64,000 bases of DNA, from assembly GCF_027533845.1 (NCBI RefSeq), contig NZ_JAPZVN010000002.1, positions 1-64,000 on the forward strand. Direction: 5' to 3'. Below the pieces are notes generated by a model, which worked only from the letters and a program-made list of their open reading frames with translations, made no database searches and had not been told where the DNA came from. Source of the stretch: Streptomyces sp. RPT161. Its GTDB lineage: Bacteria; Actinomycetota; Actinomycetes; Streptomycetales; Streptomycetaceae. How positions within the stretch are numbered: position 1 is the first letter of the stretch; each line of letters begins with the position of its first letter. Position numbers and translations under genes: made by a program. Shown piece after piece: positions 31,863 to 43,061 of the stretch.

Positions 31863-32101
31863 CACCTATTCGGCTTCGAGCGTCCATCGTCGACGCGGCG
31901 GCGGGACCGTCCCGCCGCCGCGTCCGCCGACAGTCAGAGGAAGACCATCATGCTGCCGATCAGACCAACCATGCGAGGATGCGCCCATCGCCGCGGCCGA
32001 CTATTGGCCACCACAACCCATCCAGCAGTCAAGCTCGTTGGGCTCGCGCTGTGATGGGCCGCCACCGGACCGAGGATCGTGCGTGTGGCACAGGCGCCGG
32101 A

Positions 32102-33676
32102 ATGCCTTTGCGGGTGGCGATGTACATCCGCATCTCAACCGATGAGGAGCACCAGCCCTTCAGCCTGGAGGCGCAGGAACTCAAACTTCGCTCTTACATC
32201 GACTCCCAACCCGGCTGGGAGCTGATCGGAGCGCCCTATCGCGACGAGGCATCCGGTGCGACGACGGACCGACCGGGACTGCAACGGGCTCTGACCGCTG
32301 CGCGTGCCGGCTACTTCGACGTTCTTCTCGTCTACAGGGTCGACCGGCTGTCGAGATCACTTCGCGGACTGGTCGAGATCCTTGATCAGTTGGATGAGAC
32401 CAAGACCGCCTTTCGATCGGCCACCGAACCGTTCGATACCTCCACCCCCGTAGGGCGGATGCTGGTGCAGATGCTGGGCGTCTTCGCCCAGTTCGAGCGG
32501 GAGACCATCATCGACCGCGTCATTAACGGCATGGAACGCAAAGCGGCCCGAGGAGAGTGGTGCGGAGGCTACCGCCCGTACGGCTATGAATTGGACTCGG
32601 CGACTGCGAAACTCGTGACGGTCGAGCGGGAGGCACCGCTCATCCCGGTGATCTTCGACCTCTACGTCAACGCCCGCATGGGCACGCGCGCCTTGGCCAA
32701 GGAGCTCAACGCCCGCGGACACCGCACCAAGAGCGGAAAGCGGTGGAGCGGTGCGAGCGTGATGGTTGTCCTGCGTAACCGGGCGTACCTGGGTGAGGTC
32801 TACTTTCGTGGTCAGTGGCACAAGGGCGACGACCCTCACTCATCGCTCATCGACCCCGAGCTGTTCGAGCAGGCACAACAGATCATCGCCGCGCGGGGGG
32901 AGGACTACTCTCGCCGGGCCTCAAACAGCAGCGACTACCTGCTCGCGGGCCGGGTGAAGTGCACCCAGTGCGAGAAGAACTACATCGGCACCTCGGCAAG
33001 CGGGAACAAGTACCGATACCGGTACTACACGTGTTTCACGCTCAGCCGTTACGGCAAGGGACACTGCGGGGCAGACCGGCTCCCGGCCGACCAGCTGGAG
33101 GACGCTGTTCTTGAGGCGCTGCTTGCCGCTTACGCAGATGCCGATCTCATTGCGCAGGCGGTCCAAGCCGCGGCCAAGCGGCGCGCCGACGGCCAGGATC
33201 TGGTGAGAGAGGAGCTGGAAGCGGTCAGTAAAGAGATCGCCGCGTCGGAGGCTGGCATCGACCGGTACTTGACCGCCTTCGAAGCCGGTGACCTTCCGCA
33301 GAGCGTATGCGGTCCCCGAGTCCAGTCTTTGGCCGAGAAGACGGCGCAGCTACGGGACCGTCAACGTGATCTCCAAGAGTCGCTCGACCTGGCGGATCTG
33401 ACCGCACCCGGGGAGGAAGATCTCGCCGCGCTGAGAGCCGGGATCCGCGAAGCCATCGACAGTGGACCACCTGCCGTCGTCAAGCAACTACTCGAAGTAC
33501 TGATCCACGAGGTCCGGGTGGAAAGCCGTACCAGTGTGAAGCCGGTCTTCCGGCTCCCGGAGCTCGGGCGCGTTCCCGACCCCGGGTCGGGATTTCGCGC
33601 AATGCTCCGATCGGTGCCCCCGGCAGGACTCGAACCTGCGGCCAAGCGCTTAGAAGGCGCCTGCTCTATCCGCTGA
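32102..33676 (+). CDS. Large serine recombinase (integrase of the element)
   Basis: The start at ATG 32102 (MPLRVAMYIRISTDEE) gives 524 residues; the frame is open to 31859, but the extra 81 residues are Arg/His-rich and look non-coding. Domains: serine resolvase catalytic domain about 1-150 (Ser in YIRISTD; VYRVDRLSRSLRG; FAQFERE), recombinase domain about 165-270, zinc ribbon with CTQCEK and CFTLSRYGKGHC at about 283-320, then a coiled coil. This is the size and order of the phiC31-type integrases. It lies at the element's right end and points at the tRNA-Arg gene. Its last 20 codons (VPPAGLEPAAKRLEGACSIR) are the antisense of that tRNA, so the C terminus is set by the attachment site. Confidence 0.9.
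   Translation: MPLRVAMYIRISTDEEHQPFSLEAQELKLRSYIDSQPGWELIGAPYRDEASGATTDRPGLQRALTAARAGYFDVLLVYRVDRLSRSLRGLVEILDQLDETKTAFRSATEPFDTSTPVGRMLVQMLGVFAQFERETIIDRVINGMERKAARGEWCGGYRPYGYELDSATAKLVTVEREAPLIPVIFDLYVNARMGTRALAKELNARGHRTKSGKRWSGASVMVVLRNRAYLGEVYFRGQWHKGDDPHSSLIDPELFEQAQQIIAARGEDYSRRASNSSDYLLAGRVKCTQCEKNYIGTSASGNKYRYRYYTCFTLSRYGKGHCGADRLPADQLEDAVLEALLAAYADADLIAQAVQAAAKRRADGQDLVREELEAVSKEIAASEAGIDRYLTAFEAGDLPQSVCGPRVQSLAEKTAQLRDRQRDLQESLDLADLTAPGEEDLAALRAGIREAIDSGPPAVVKQLLEVLIHEVRVESRTSVKPVFRLPELGRVPDPGSGFRAMLRSVPPAGLEPAAKRLEGACSIR
33615..33676. other. Probable attachment site at tRNA 3' part
   Basis: The integrase gene ends inside the tRNA gene, and genes of the conjugative element stop here while chromosomal genes begin. 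The crossover is expected within the tRNA 3' part. The matching site at the other end of the element is not in the window, so the core sequence cannot be defined. Confidence 0.55.
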
Positions 33677-33687
33677 GCTACGGGGGC
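33615..33687 (-). tRNA. tRNA-Arg (anticodon TCT)
   Basis: The 73-base gene folds as a full cloverleaf: acceptor stem GCCCCCG/CGGGGGC, D arm GCTC-GAGC, anticodon stem GGCGC/GCGCT around loop CTTCTAA (anticodon TCT, reading AGA/AGG), T arm GCAGG-TTCGAGT-CCTGC. No CCA is encoded. The 3' half faces the conjugative element, the usual arrangement for integration into a tRNA gene. The gene remains complete, so integration restored its 3' end. Confidence 0.95.
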
Positions 33688-33841
33688 CGGGCTGCGGCCG
33701 CGGCTGTGTCCGTCCCCGGTGTGCCTGCGGTTCCGACCGTGCGGGCCGTGGTACTGGCGGGCTCGGTGGTTCCGTGACCTTGCCGGGGACAAGGATAGAG
33801 GGCTGCGGACCTCATGCCGGTTGCTTCACGTCCACGACACG

Positions 33842-33872
33842 TTGTGTAGGTTCAGTGAAGCGATCTGATAAT
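33842..33872 (+). promoter_or_regulatory. Candidate promoter for the GTPase genes
   Basis: GATAAT (33867-33872) is a good -10 element, with TTGTGT (33842-33847) 19 bases upstream. It lies in the 363-base gene-free stretch between the tRNA and the first GTPase start (34051), which is locally AT-rich and shows nothing else of note. Confidence 0.35.
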
Positions 33873-34050
33873 CGCAGGCTAGTCCGAATTTCGCAGCGTT
33901 TTTGACGTCTCCCGTGGCGGGTGTTGTGCACTCGTTATGCCGGCGCCCCAGGAGCCACCGGTGTGTCAGGGCTCGGCTGGGCGGGTCGAAGGGGGCGGAC
34001 AGGGGCAAGACACGCTTCAAAAAGAGGACAAAATTGGGCATTCTTCACGT

Positions 34051-35691
34051 GTGGCGATCCTCGACGTACGGCCTGGACTGATCGAAGCGCTGTCGGTGAT
34101 GCGCGACCGCGTCGACGCCGCGCGATTTCCGTTGCCGCTGCCGGGCGCGCCGCGGGCTCGGCGGGACCGGCAGGAGCTGCTGGCGCAGCTGGACGACTAC
34201 CTGATGCCGCGGTTGCGCGCGCCGCAGGCGCCGCTGCTCGCGGTGATCGGGGGATCGACCGGGGCCGGAAAGTCAACGCTGGTCAATTCGCTGGTGGGGC
34301 GGCGGGTGAGTGAGGCGGGGGTGCTGCGGCCTACTACCCGCACACCGGTACTCGTATGCCATCCCCGGGATCGCGAATGGTTCGCCGAACCGCGGATTCT
34401 GCCGGGATTCACGCGGGAGTGCGTCGCGGGCCTGCCCCGGCAGGACTGTTGGGAGCCGGATCCCCGGCGCCGCGAGGCGCTCCGCGAGGGACGGCGCGCC
34501 GCCGGGCAGCCGTGCCTGCGGCTGGAGACCGCCGACGCACTGCCGCCGGGGCTGGCGCTCCTCGACGCGCCCGACGTCGACTCCCTCGTCACCGGCAACC
34601 GCGAACTCGCCGGCCAACTCATCTGCGCGGCCGACATCTGGGTCCTCGTCACCACCGCCGCCCGCTACGCGGACGCGCTGCCCTGGCACCTGCTGCGCTC
34701 CGCCAAGGAGTACGACGTGGCACTGGTCACCGTGCTCGACCGGGTGCCGCACCAGATCGCGGACGAGGTCTCACGGCACTACGCGGCGCTGCTGACGAAG
34801 GCCGGACTCGGCGACGTGCCCCGGTTCACGGTCCCCGAACTCCCCGAATCGGCCGACGGCGGCGGGCTGTTGCCGCGCACCGCCGTGCACGGGTTGCGGG
34901 AGTGGCTGCGGTACTGCGCGGAGGACTCCCTCGCCCGTGACGCGGCGGCCCGCCGTACCGCCAGGGGAGTGCTGAACTCGCTGCGCCGCCGGATGCCCGC
35001 GCTGGCCGGGGCGTCGGCGGCGCAGCACGCGGCCGTCGTACGGCTCACCGGCCATGTGGCCGCGGCGTACCGCGGCGCCGCCGAACGGGTCACCGAGTCC
35101 GTGGCGCGCGGCGATGTGCTGTGCGGTGCGGCGCTCGCCCGCTGGCGCGGGTACCCGGCCTGCGGCCCCGAGGCGTTGCGGTACGCGTTGGCCGACGGGT
35201 GCGCCGCGTTGCTGCGTACCGCGGTTGACCAGGCCGACGAGGCCGCGGCGCGACGGTGGCGGCTGGACCCGGCCGAGGTGGTCTACCCCGTCTCGTGTGA
35301 CGACAGGGAGGACGGCTTGGCGGAACGTATCTCCGGGGCGGTGGAGCGGTGGTGCACCGCGCTCACCGATCTCGCGTACGAGGAGGCGCGGTTCGCCCGG
35401 GACGGCGAGCGGGCGCCGTTCGACCCCGAGGACATCGCCGCGCTGCTCGGTGTGGCGTTGCTGGGCGGACGGCGTGGCCGCAGTGCCGGAGAGCGGCTTG
35501 CCGAACGGCTGGGCGCACTGGCCGCGTTGCGGCTGCGCGACCGCGCGGCGGACGAACTCGACGCCATGGTGGACGGGTTGCTGCGGTCGGAACGCGAAAG
35601 GCGGCTCGCTCCGCTCGACGACCTGGAGGTGTCGGCGCGGCAGCAGTCCGCCCTGATCGCCACGTTCTCGGTACTGCGGAAGGTGAGTTGA
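34051..35691 (+). CDS. Dynamin-like GTPase, first of pair
   Basis: The GTG at 34051 gives 546 residues beginning [20 protein letters not shown], which fits related Streptomyces proteins better than the longer frame from 33937. A GTPase domain has the P-loop [15 protein letters not shown] (about 69-83), the switch Thr in LRPTTRTP and a DAPDVDS G3 region. The rest is helical with no clear membrane segments. Dynamin-like GTPase pairs of this kind are encoded next to each other in Streptomyces and are thought to act at membranes. The gene is translationally coupled to the second GTPase, whose TTG start overlaps the stop here. Confidence 0.8.
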   Translation: MAILDVRPGLIEALSVMRDRVDAARFPLPLPGAPRARRDRQELLAQLDDYLMPRLRAPQAPLLAVIGGSTGAGKSTLVNSLVGRRVSEAGVLRPTTRTPVLVCHPRDREWFAEPRILPGFTRECVAGLPRQDCWEPDPRRREALREGRRAAGQPCLRLETADALPPGLALLDAPDVDSLVTGNRELAGQLICAADIWVLVTTAARYADALPWHLLRSAKEYDVALVTVLDRVPHQIADEVSRHYAALLTKAGLGDVPRFTVPELPESADGGGLLPRTAVHGLREWLRYCAEDSLARDAAARRTARGVLNSLRRRMPALAGASAAQHAAVVRLTGHVAAAYRGAAERVTESVARGDVLCGAALARWRGYPACGPEALRYALADGCAALLRTAVDQADEAAARRWRLDPAEVVYPVSCDDREDGLAERISGAVERWCTALTDLAYEEARFARDGERAPFDPEDIAALLGVALLGGRRGRSAGERLAERLGALAALRLRDRAADELDAMVDGLLRSERERRLAPLDDLEVSARQQSALIATFSVLRKVS

Positions 35692-37304
35692 GCACTGTGC
35701 GAGCGGCCGTGGGGAACTCCGGCGACCTGTTGCAGCAGCGGGTCGACGCGCTGGGTGAGCTGCTGGGACTGTCCCGCAGCCGGGTCGAGGCGGAGGCGCT
35801 GGCCGACGCGGGGGTGCTGCTCGACCGGGTGGCCGAGCGGCGCAGGCTCTCCCTCAGCCATACCGTCGTAGCCCTCGCCGGAGCCACCGGAAGCGGCAAG
35901 TCCTCACTGTTCAACGCCCTGACCGGGCTGGAACTGGCCGAGGTCGGGGTGCGTCGGCCGACCACAGCTTCACCCCTTGCCTATGTTTGGGACGCACACG
36001 GCGCAGAACCGCTGCTCGACCGTCTGGGCATCCCGCACGAAACCCGCTTCGCGCGCCGCAGCCTGCTGGATGGAGTGCACACCCGGCTGGGGATGGACGG
36101 CGCGGGCAGCGACGCCATGGAGGGCCTGGTACTTCTCGACCTCCCTGATCACGATTCGGCCGCGTTCGGCCACCGGCACCAGGTGGACCGGCTGCTGGAG
36201 CTGGTGGACGTGGTGGTGTGGGTGCTGGACCCGGAGAAGTACGCGGACGCCGTGCTGCACGAGCGCTATCTGCGGCCGATGGCCGGACACGCCGACGTCA
36301 CCCTTGTGGTGCTGAACCAGGTGGACCGGCTCCCGGCGTACGCCGCCGAGCAGGTGCTGGACGACCTGCGCAGGCTGCTGGACGAGGACGGCATCGCGGT
36401 GGGCGAGCACGGCGAGGCGGGCGCGGTCGTGCTGGCCGCCTCGGCGCTCACCGGGGAGGGCATCGCGGAGGTACGGGCCGCGATCGGGCAGCTCGTCGCC
36501 GAACGCGGCGCCGCCAACCGGCGGTTGGCGGCGGACGTCGACCGTGCGGCGGCGCGGCTGCGGCCGGTGTACGTCGGTGACCGCGCCGTGGGGTTGACGG
36601 ACGTGGCGTGGGAGGCGTTCGCCGACCGGCTGGCGGACGCGGTCGGCGCGTCGGCGCTTGGGCAGGCTGCCGAACAGGAGTGGCACACGGCCGCGGCAAA
36701 GGTCTGCGGAGTGCCGTGGTCGCGGCTGTTGGCACGGCACCGCGGCCCGGTTGCCGACACCGCCGGCCCGCTGGACGAGCCGCTGCTGGCGGCACGCCCG
36801 GTGGTGGCGGAGGCGGTACGGGAGGTGGCCGACGCGGCGGCGGACGGGCTGCCGGAGCCATGGGCGCTGGCGGTGTGCGATGCCGCGCAACGGGGGGCCC
36901 GGGACCTGCCCGAAGCGCTGGACGAGGCGGTGGCTCGGGCGGAGGAAGCGGAGTTGGAGCGTCCGTGGTGGTGGTCCATGGCCGCCATGGCACAGCGGAC
37001 GCTACTGGTGCTGGCGGTGGCCGGGACGCTGGGGCTCGTGGCGAGCGCGGTATGGGCGTCCGGCATTCCGCCGTGGATCCCGTTGCTGGCGCTGGCGGTT
37101 GGCGCGTTGGGCGGGCCGGTACTGGCTTGGCTGTGCCGGGTCGGTGGACGGGGAGCCGCCCGGCGCTTCGGGCGGTGCACGGAAGCGCGGTTGCGGGCCG
37201 CGGCGGCCGAGTGCGGCCAGGCGCTGGTGCTGGAGGCGATGTCCGCCGAACTGCTGCGGTACCGCGAGGTCCGGGAGCGGTACGGGGTGGTGGCGGGGCG
37301 CTGA
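35688..37304 (+). CDS. YfjP-type dynamin-like GTPase, second of pair
   Basis: The TTG at 35688 overlaps the upstream TGA and follows GGAAGGTGAG; GTG 35697 is a possible alternative. The 538-residue protein has the P-loop [15 protein letters not shown] (about 65-79), RRPTTAS (G2), DLPDHDS (G3) and NQVDRLP (G4). The C-terminal part has two hydrophobic segments (about 432-480, [20 protein letters not shown] and [20 protein letters not shown]), so it is membrane-anchored. With the soluble partner upstream it probably forms a hetero-oligomeric membrane-remodelling GTPase. The neighbouring gene encodes a single-strand-binding protein associated in Streptomyces with sporulation. Confidence 0.85.
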   Translation: MSTVRAAVGNSGDLLQQRVDALGELLGLSRSRVEAEALADAGVLLDRVAERRRLSLSHTVVALAGATGSGKSSLFNALTGLELAEVGVRRPTTASPLAYVWDAHGAEPLLDRLGIPHETRFARRSLLDGVHTRLGMDGAGSDAMEGLVLLDLPDHDSAAFGHRHQVDRLLELVDVVVWVLDPEKYADAVLHERYLRPMAGHADVTLVVLNQVDRLPAYAAEQVLDDLRRLLDEDGIAVGEHGEAGAVVLAASALTGEGIAEVRAAIGQLVAERGAANRRLAADVDRAAARLRPVYVGDRAVGLTDVAWEAFADRLADAVGASALGQAAEQEWHTAAAKVCGVPWSRLLARHRGPVADTAGPLDEPLLAARPVVAEAVREVADAAADGLPEPWALAVCDAAQRGARDLPEALDEAVARAEEAELERPWWWSMAAMAQRTLLVLAVAGTLGLVASAVWASGIPPWIPLLALAVGALGGPVLAWLCRVGGRGAARRFGRCTEARLRAAAAECGQALVLEAMSAELLRYREVRERYGVVAGR

Positions 37305-37402
37305 CCGGGTTTCCGCCTGGCGGGGGAGGGGGCTTGCCGCTTGGCGGAACGGGGTGCTGGCCGCTCGGCGGGGGCGGTGGACTACCCGTTCGGGTGGGCG
37401 AG

Positions 37403-37411
37403 TTATCCACA
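37403..37411 (+). promoter_or_regulatory. DnaA-box-like 9-mer upstream of ssb
   Basis: TTATCCACA, a perfect match to the bacterial DnaA box, lies 112 bases before the ssb start. It is a single copy. A 9-mer could occur by chance, although it is rare in DNA this rich in GC. Confidence 0.4.
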
Positions 37412-37522
37412 ATCAGCCGGTACTCCACAGATTTCGGCTCGCTCACCGCAGGCCCCTTCCGCCGGGTGCACGCTGTTCCCAACCACTCGGAAGAGGAAGC
37501 GGACAACGGGGAGGATTCGGCC

Positions 37523-38083
37523 ATGAGCATGGGCGAGACGCTGGTGACGGTGGTCGGAAACGCGGCCACCCGGCCGGAGTTGAAGATGACGGCGACGGGC
37601 GCGGCGGTGACGCGGTTCCGGCTGGCGGCGACGGAGCGGCGCTATGACCGCGCGGGGGAGCGGTGGACCGACGGGCACACCAACTTCTACACGGTCTGGG
37701 CCTGGCGGTCGTTGGGCGAGAACGTGGCGGCGTCGGTGGGAGTCGGCGAACCCCTGGTCGTCCAAGGGCGGCTACGGGTTCGGGAGCGGGAGGACAGGGG
37801 GCAGAGCTATGTGTCGGCGGACATCGACGCGGTGACGGTCGGCCACGACCTCTCCAGGGGCACGTCGGCGTTCCGACGCGTGGTCAAGTCCCGCCAGCCG
37901 TCAGCGGAACGAGGAGCGGATCCGGCCACGGAACCCGAGCCGACGGAAGCGAAGCGATCGGAGCCCCAGCAGTCAGGAGCTGAACAGGCCCATCCTGAAA
38001 GGGCCGAGACACCCAAGGGCGGGGCGCAGCCGGGGGAAGCGTCGCAAACCGACGCCGCGCAGCTGGAGTTGGCGCCGTTCTGA
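37523..38083 (+). CDS. ssb: Single-stranded DNA-binding protein, SsbB type
   Basis: The ATG at 37523 follows GGGGAGG. The 186-residue protein has an OB-fold at about 1-110 (ETLVTVVGNAATRPELK, VTRFRLAATERRYD, TNFYTVWAWRSLGENVA) and a long Glu/Pro/Gln-rich tail ending LELAPF. The usual acidic DDDIPF tip that recruits partner proteins is missing. This is as in the second Streptomyces SSB (SsbB), which is needed for chromosome segregation in sporulating hyphae rather than for growth. Position behind the GTPase pair supports that assignment. Confidence 0.9.
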   Translation: MSMGETLVTVVGNAATRPELKMTATGAAVTRFRLAATERRYDRAGERWTDGHTNFYTVWAWRSLGENVAASVGVGEPLVVQGRLRVREREDRGQSYVSADIDAVTVGHDLSRGTSAFRRVVKSRQPSAERGADPATEPEPTEAKRSEPQQSGAEQAHPERAETPKGGAQPGEASQTDAAQLELAPF

Positions 38084-38403
38084 GCGTCCGGATCGTCATC
38101 GTAGATCCACTTCCGCGCCGTTCGTCAGCAGATAAAGCATTGAAGGTGGTCACGCGGAATTTGTTAGCCATCCTCCGTAATTCGCGGTAAATAGCTGAGG
38201 TGAAGTTGTCCGGCGGATTTATCGATAATTCCAGGGTCATGCGTGATTCGCATAACGATTCAGATTCGGATCGGTTATCGGCTGGGATTAGCGGTGGTGC
38301 TGGTGCGGTTGCTTCCTAGGATCCGTCGGGTAGCCACGGGGGATCGGATCTGGCTGGCGAGACGGCCCCGTCAACACCTCTGTCTCGCCCGGAGGGGAAA
38401 TCC
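38084..38403. other. Gene-free, AT-rich region before the adhesin gene
   Basis: No gene is seen. The stretch at 38130-38300 is strikingly AT-rich for this genome (for example GATTTATCGATAATTCC near 38216). It probably holds the promoter of the surface protein; no clear -35/-10 pair could be chosen. Confidence 0.4.
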
Positions 38404-39813
38404 ATGTTCACTGTTGGGAGGCGGCGTACCGCCCGCCTTGCCGCCGCCGTGCTGGCATCCGGCCTGGTAGCCGCTGGTTCGATCATCGGCGCCGGGTCGG
38501 CGGTCGCCGACGGTTCCGCCCCGGCTGCCGGAGGTGCCACCGCCACGCTCGGCAATCTGAAGACCTACGACTCGGCCACCATTCACGAGAACGGCCACGA
38601 CCAGCGGGTCGGTGCCGGTCTGTTCGAGATGTCGGTCGACGGTGGCGGCTCGCTCCAGACGTACTGCATCGACATCCACAACCCCACGCAGGACAGCGCC
38701 AAATACCAGGAAGTCGCCTGGAGCGCCTCCTCGCTCGGTGAGAACCCGGACGCGGGCAAGATCAAGTGGATCCTGCAGAACTCCTACCCGCAGGTGAACG
38801 ACCTCAACGCGCTGGCGAAGGAGGCGGGCGTCCAGTCGCTTTCACCGCAGCTCGCCGCCGCCGGTACCCAGGTCGCCATCTGGCGGTACTCGGACCACAT
38901 GAACACCGATTCCTCGTCGGTCACCGCGAACAACCTCGACGCCGAGAAGCTGGCCGACTACCTCTACAAGAACGCCCAGAGCAGCCCGGAGCCGCAGGCA
39001 TCGCTGTCCCTCACGCCGCCCGCCGTCTCCGGTAAGTCCGGCAGCCGCATCGGCCCGGTCACCGTGCACACCGACGCCAAGACCGCGCAGGTGAGCCTGA
39101 ACCCGCAGGGCGCGCCCAGCGGCGTGAAGGTGGTCGACAAGAACGGCAAGCCGGTCACCACCGCGACCGACGGTTCCCAGCTGTACTTCAACGTTCCGGC
39201 CGGTACGTCGGACGGCAGCGCCTCGCTCACGGTGCAGGCGACCACCCAGGTCCCGGTCGGCCGGGTGTTCACCGGTGTGGGCCAGTACAAGGTGAGCCAG
39301 GTGCAGATCCTGGCCGGTTCCAGCGACAGCACGGTCAGCGCGCAGGCCGGCGCCACCTGGGCCAAGCAGGGTGCGATCCCGGCGCTGTCCGCCATGGTCG
39401 ACTGCGCCAAGGGCGGCGTGGACGTCACCGCCAGCAACAAGGGCGACCAGGCCTTCACCTTCCAGCTCGCGGGCAAGCAGTACACCGTGGCCGCGGGCAA
39501 GGAGCAGACCATCACCGTGCCGGTGAAGGAAGGCCAGAGCTACAAGATCACCATCACCGGCCCGAAGGGCTTCTCGAAGACCTTCAGCGGAATCCTCAAC
39601 TGCAAGACCGCAGGTGGCGGTAGCGGCACCCCGTCCCCGGCCCCGAGCTCGTCCTCGACCGGCGGCGCCAGCACCGGCGGCGGCAACCTCGCCGAGACCG
39701 GTAGCAGCAACGCCACCCCGTACATCGCGGGTGCGGCCGTCGCCCTCGTGGTGATCGGCGGCGGCACGGTCTTCTTCCTCCGCAAGCGGAAGTCGACCCC
39801 GGCCGGTCAGTGA
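38404..39813 (+). CDS. Surface-anchored thioester (TQXA) domain protein, LAETG
   Basis: This 469-residue protein has a strong ribosome binding site (GGAGGGG). A signal peptide (about 1-35) leads to a TQXA/thioester domain: Cys88 in TYCIDIHN and Gln156 in TQVAIW are the expected pair for an internal Cys-Gln thioester, which lets such adhesins bind host or surface amines covalently. Two beta-rich domains follow (about 195-300 and 330-400), then a Ser/Thr/Pro/Gly spacer, the sorting motif LAETG (429-433), a membrane helix and the basic tail RKRK. The LAXTG form is the substrate of class E sortases of Streptomyces, so the protein is attached to the wall. A similar set is known for aerial growth in this group. 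Confidence 0.85.
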   Translation: MFTVGRRRTARLAAAVLASGLVAAGSIIGAGSAVADGSAPAAGGATATLGNLKTYDSATIHENGHDQRVGAGLFEMSVDGGGSLQTYCIDIHNPTQDSAKYQEVAWSASSLGENPDAGKIKWILQNSYPQVNDLNALAKEAGVQSLSPQLAAAGTQVAIWRYSDHMNTDSSSVTANNLDAEKLADYLYKNAQSSPEPQASLSLTPPAVSGKSGSRIGPVTVHTDAKTAQVSLNPQGAPSGVKVVDKNGKPVTTATDGSQLYFNVPAGTSDGSASLTVQATTQVPVGRVFTGVGQYKVSQVQILAGSSDSTVSAQAGATWAKQGAIPALSAMVDCAKGGVDVTASNKGDQAFTFQLAGKQYTVAAGKEQTITVPVKEGQSYKITITGPKGFSKTFSGILNCKTAGGGSGTPSPAPSSSSTGGASTGGGNLAETGSSNATPYIAGAAVALVVIGGGTVFFLRKRKSTPAGQ

Positions 39814-39824
39814 TCACTGACCGG
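39803..39824 (+). repeat. 22-bp perfect palindrome spanning the adhesin stop codon
   Basis: Positions 39803-39824 read identically on both strands, and the TGA stop (39811-39813) lies inside. It begins with CCGGTCAGTGA and mirrors that. It may fold as a cruciform or RNA hairpin, or be a binding site. A strong terminator follows 20 bases later. Confidence 0.9.
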
Positions 39825-39843
39825 TAATCCGGACCGACAGGCC

Positions 39844-39878
39844 AAGGCCCCGGCACACCCCAGGTGTGCCGGGGCCTT
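39844..39878 (+). terminator. 16-bp perfect hairpin terminator
   Basis: AAGGCCCCGGCACACC (39844-39859) and its exact complement (39863-39878) with a three-base loop. It lies 30 bases after the adhesin stop and should insulate ettA downstream. The following 300 bases up to 40178 hold no gene. Confidence 0.85.
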
Positions 39879-40177
39879 CGTCGCCCGCCCCGCAAACCGC
39901 GACCCCGCCGCTCAACCACCCGGATCGGTTCCGTAGCAGGCCAGCGGCCCTGGGGTGCCAGGGACCGGCCCCGGCGAGCTTCTCGGCGTCGGGCCGCCTG
40001 TGAGCCGTCCGAGGGACGCCGACGACAACCCAGGGCCGCCGATGATGCCCATGCCCCGCAGCGCCACTCCTTGGGGCCCGCGTGACAGGCCCTGGGAAAC
40101 GGGTTTTCGCCCCGCCCCGCCGGTACGGCAAGATGGGGTGTATCTGCCCACTCCCAGATCTGCCGGACGGTTTTAAG

Positions 40178-41842
<1,665 letters not shown>

Positions 41843-41858
41843 GGGGCGGAGAAAGGGG

Positions 41859-42293
41859 ATGGCCCGTCACATCTACCGTTGCCCGCTGCGCTGGTCGGAC
41901 ATGGACGCCTTCGGCCATGTCAACAACGCGGTCTTCATCCGCTACTTGGAGGAGGCGCGGATCGATCTCACGTTCCGCCTGGCGCCCGGCGAGGGGAGTG
42001 ACTCCTTCGCCGGGGGGTCCGTGGTGGCCCGGCATGAGATCGACTACCTGCGTCCGCTGGTCCACCGGTACGAGCCGGTGACCGTGGAGACCTGGGTGAC
42101 GAAGATCAGCGCGGCCTCGGTGCACTACTCGTATGAGGTCAAGGACGAGAACCACGTGTACGTACGGGCGACGACGGTCGTCGTCCCGTACAACCTCGCC
42201 GAGGGGCGGCCGCGCCGCGTCACGGCCGAGGAGCGTGCGTTCCTGGAGGCCTTCCGTGAGGGTGAGCGGACGGAGGAGGCCGTCGCGGTATGA
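41859..42293 (+). CDS. Hotdog-fold acyl-CoA thioesterase
   Basis: The 144-residue protein starts at ATG 41859 (GAAAGGGG upstream), 16 bases after ettA. It has the 4HBT thioesterase signature RWSDMDAFGHVNNAVFIRYL with the catalytic Asp (DMDAFGHVNN) and the strand VVARHEIDYLRPL. Members hydrolyse acyl-CoA thioesters; substrate is not predictable. Its stop overlaps the next start by four bases (ATGA), so these genes are co-translated. Confidence 0.85.
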   Translation: MARHIYRCPLRWSDMDAFGHVNNAVFIRYLEEARIDLTFRLAPGEGSDSFAGGSVVARHEIDYLRPLVHRYEPVTVETWVTKISAASVHYSYEVKDENHVYVRATTVVVPYNLAEGRPRRVTAEERAFLEAFREGERTEEAVAV

Positions 42294-42985
42294 CGGCGCT
42301 GCCCAACCATGTGCGACTGGCCGACACCGGGGAGGCGGCGGACCTCGCCGCCTTCCTGGTCCGGCTGGTGCGCTGGGACAAGTCCGCGGTGGTGCGGCTC
42401 CAGGCGGCGGGCCTGGCGCTCGCGGTCTTCGGCCAGCCGCCGTTCGGCGGTGTGCTGGCGGTGCGGACCGGGGCGCTTGCCGAGCCGTGTGACTTCGACG
42501 TGACGGTTTCGGCGGGCCAACTGCTGGACGGAATCGACGAGTCGGCCGCCGTGGCCGCCGTGCCGCCGGGAGTGACTGGTCCGTCCTGGGCCGGTGTGCT
42601 GCCGCCGCGCGGCGGTTGGCGACGGGTCGCCGAACTCGACGCGGAGCAGTTGCGGGAGGCCGCGGCCCGGGTCATCGCCGAATTCCGGGCGCGCACCGAG
42701 GCGTTGGAGCCCGACAAGCGGACTCGCGGCGAGCTCGATGCGCTCGCCGCGGAGATCTGGGCCCGGCCCCTCGGGGATACGGCGTTGCCGCTGCGCGCGG
42801 TGCACGCCGCGCATGCGCTGGGCTTTCTGCGGCCGGTACGGGTCTCCGCCGGCGTCGCGGGAGGTGCGTCGGCCGAAGGCCCGGCGCTTTTCGCCTCCGG
42901 CCCTTGGCTGCGGCTCGGTACGGCCTACGGCTCGGCCGTGGTCCGGCGCGCCTCCGGCCTGGGGCTGACGGTCAGCCCGGTTTAG
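42290..42985 (+). CDS. Conserved actinobacterial protein of unknown function
   Basis: I do not recognise a named family. The 231-residue protein starts MTALPNHVRLADTGEAADLA and is mostly helix at both ends, with a beta-rich centre that includes PCDFDVTVSAGQLLDGID and PSWAGVLPPRGGW. There is no signal peptide or membrane segment. It is coupled to the thioesterase (ATGA overlap) and ends before a convergent terminator. Position and good codon use show a real gene. Confidence 0.7.
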   Translation: MTALPNHVRLADTGEAADLAAFLVRLVRWDKSAVVRLQAAGLALAVFGQPPFGGVLAVRTGALAEPCDFDVTVSAGQLLDGIDESAAVAAVPPGVTGPSWAGVLPPRGGWRRVAELDAEQLREAAARVIAEFRARTEALEPDKRTRGELDALAAEIWARPLGDTALPLRAVHAAHALGFLRPVRVSAGVAGGASAEGPALFASGPWLRLGTAYGSAVVRRASGLGLTVSPV

Positions 42986-43014
42986 CGGAATTCGCGGCTC
43001 CGGCGCAGGGGCCG

Positions 43015-43032
43015 TGGGGGCATCTGCCCCCA
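43015..43032. terminator. Convergent terminator hairpin
   Basis: TGGGGGCA (43015-43022) and TGCCCCCA (43025-43032) form an eight-pair stem with a two-base loop, followed by CAGCCAAAAA. It lies between two genes that point toward each other and can serve both. Confidence 0.6.
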
Positions 43033-43061
43033 GCCAAAAAGAAGCGATCCAGACTCCGGCG

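Larger units (their letters stand above)
315..33676. mobile_element. Integrative and conjugative element (right part; left end outside window)
   Basis: Evidence for one element: a serine integrase ending at a tRNA, a type IV transfer operon (pilin, VirB6, PrgI/VirB3, VirB4, VirD4, wall hydrolase), a replication-relaxation protein, a sigma-like regulator and accessory cargo (toxin/immunity, MoxR/VWA, DNA methylase). The left border is not seen, so 315 marks only the first gene. Confidence 0.7.

Noticed and set aside
31859..32101. N-terminal extension of the serine recombinase
   Set aside because: The 81 residues are basic low-complexity sequence, and the catalytic domain begins right after ATG 32102.
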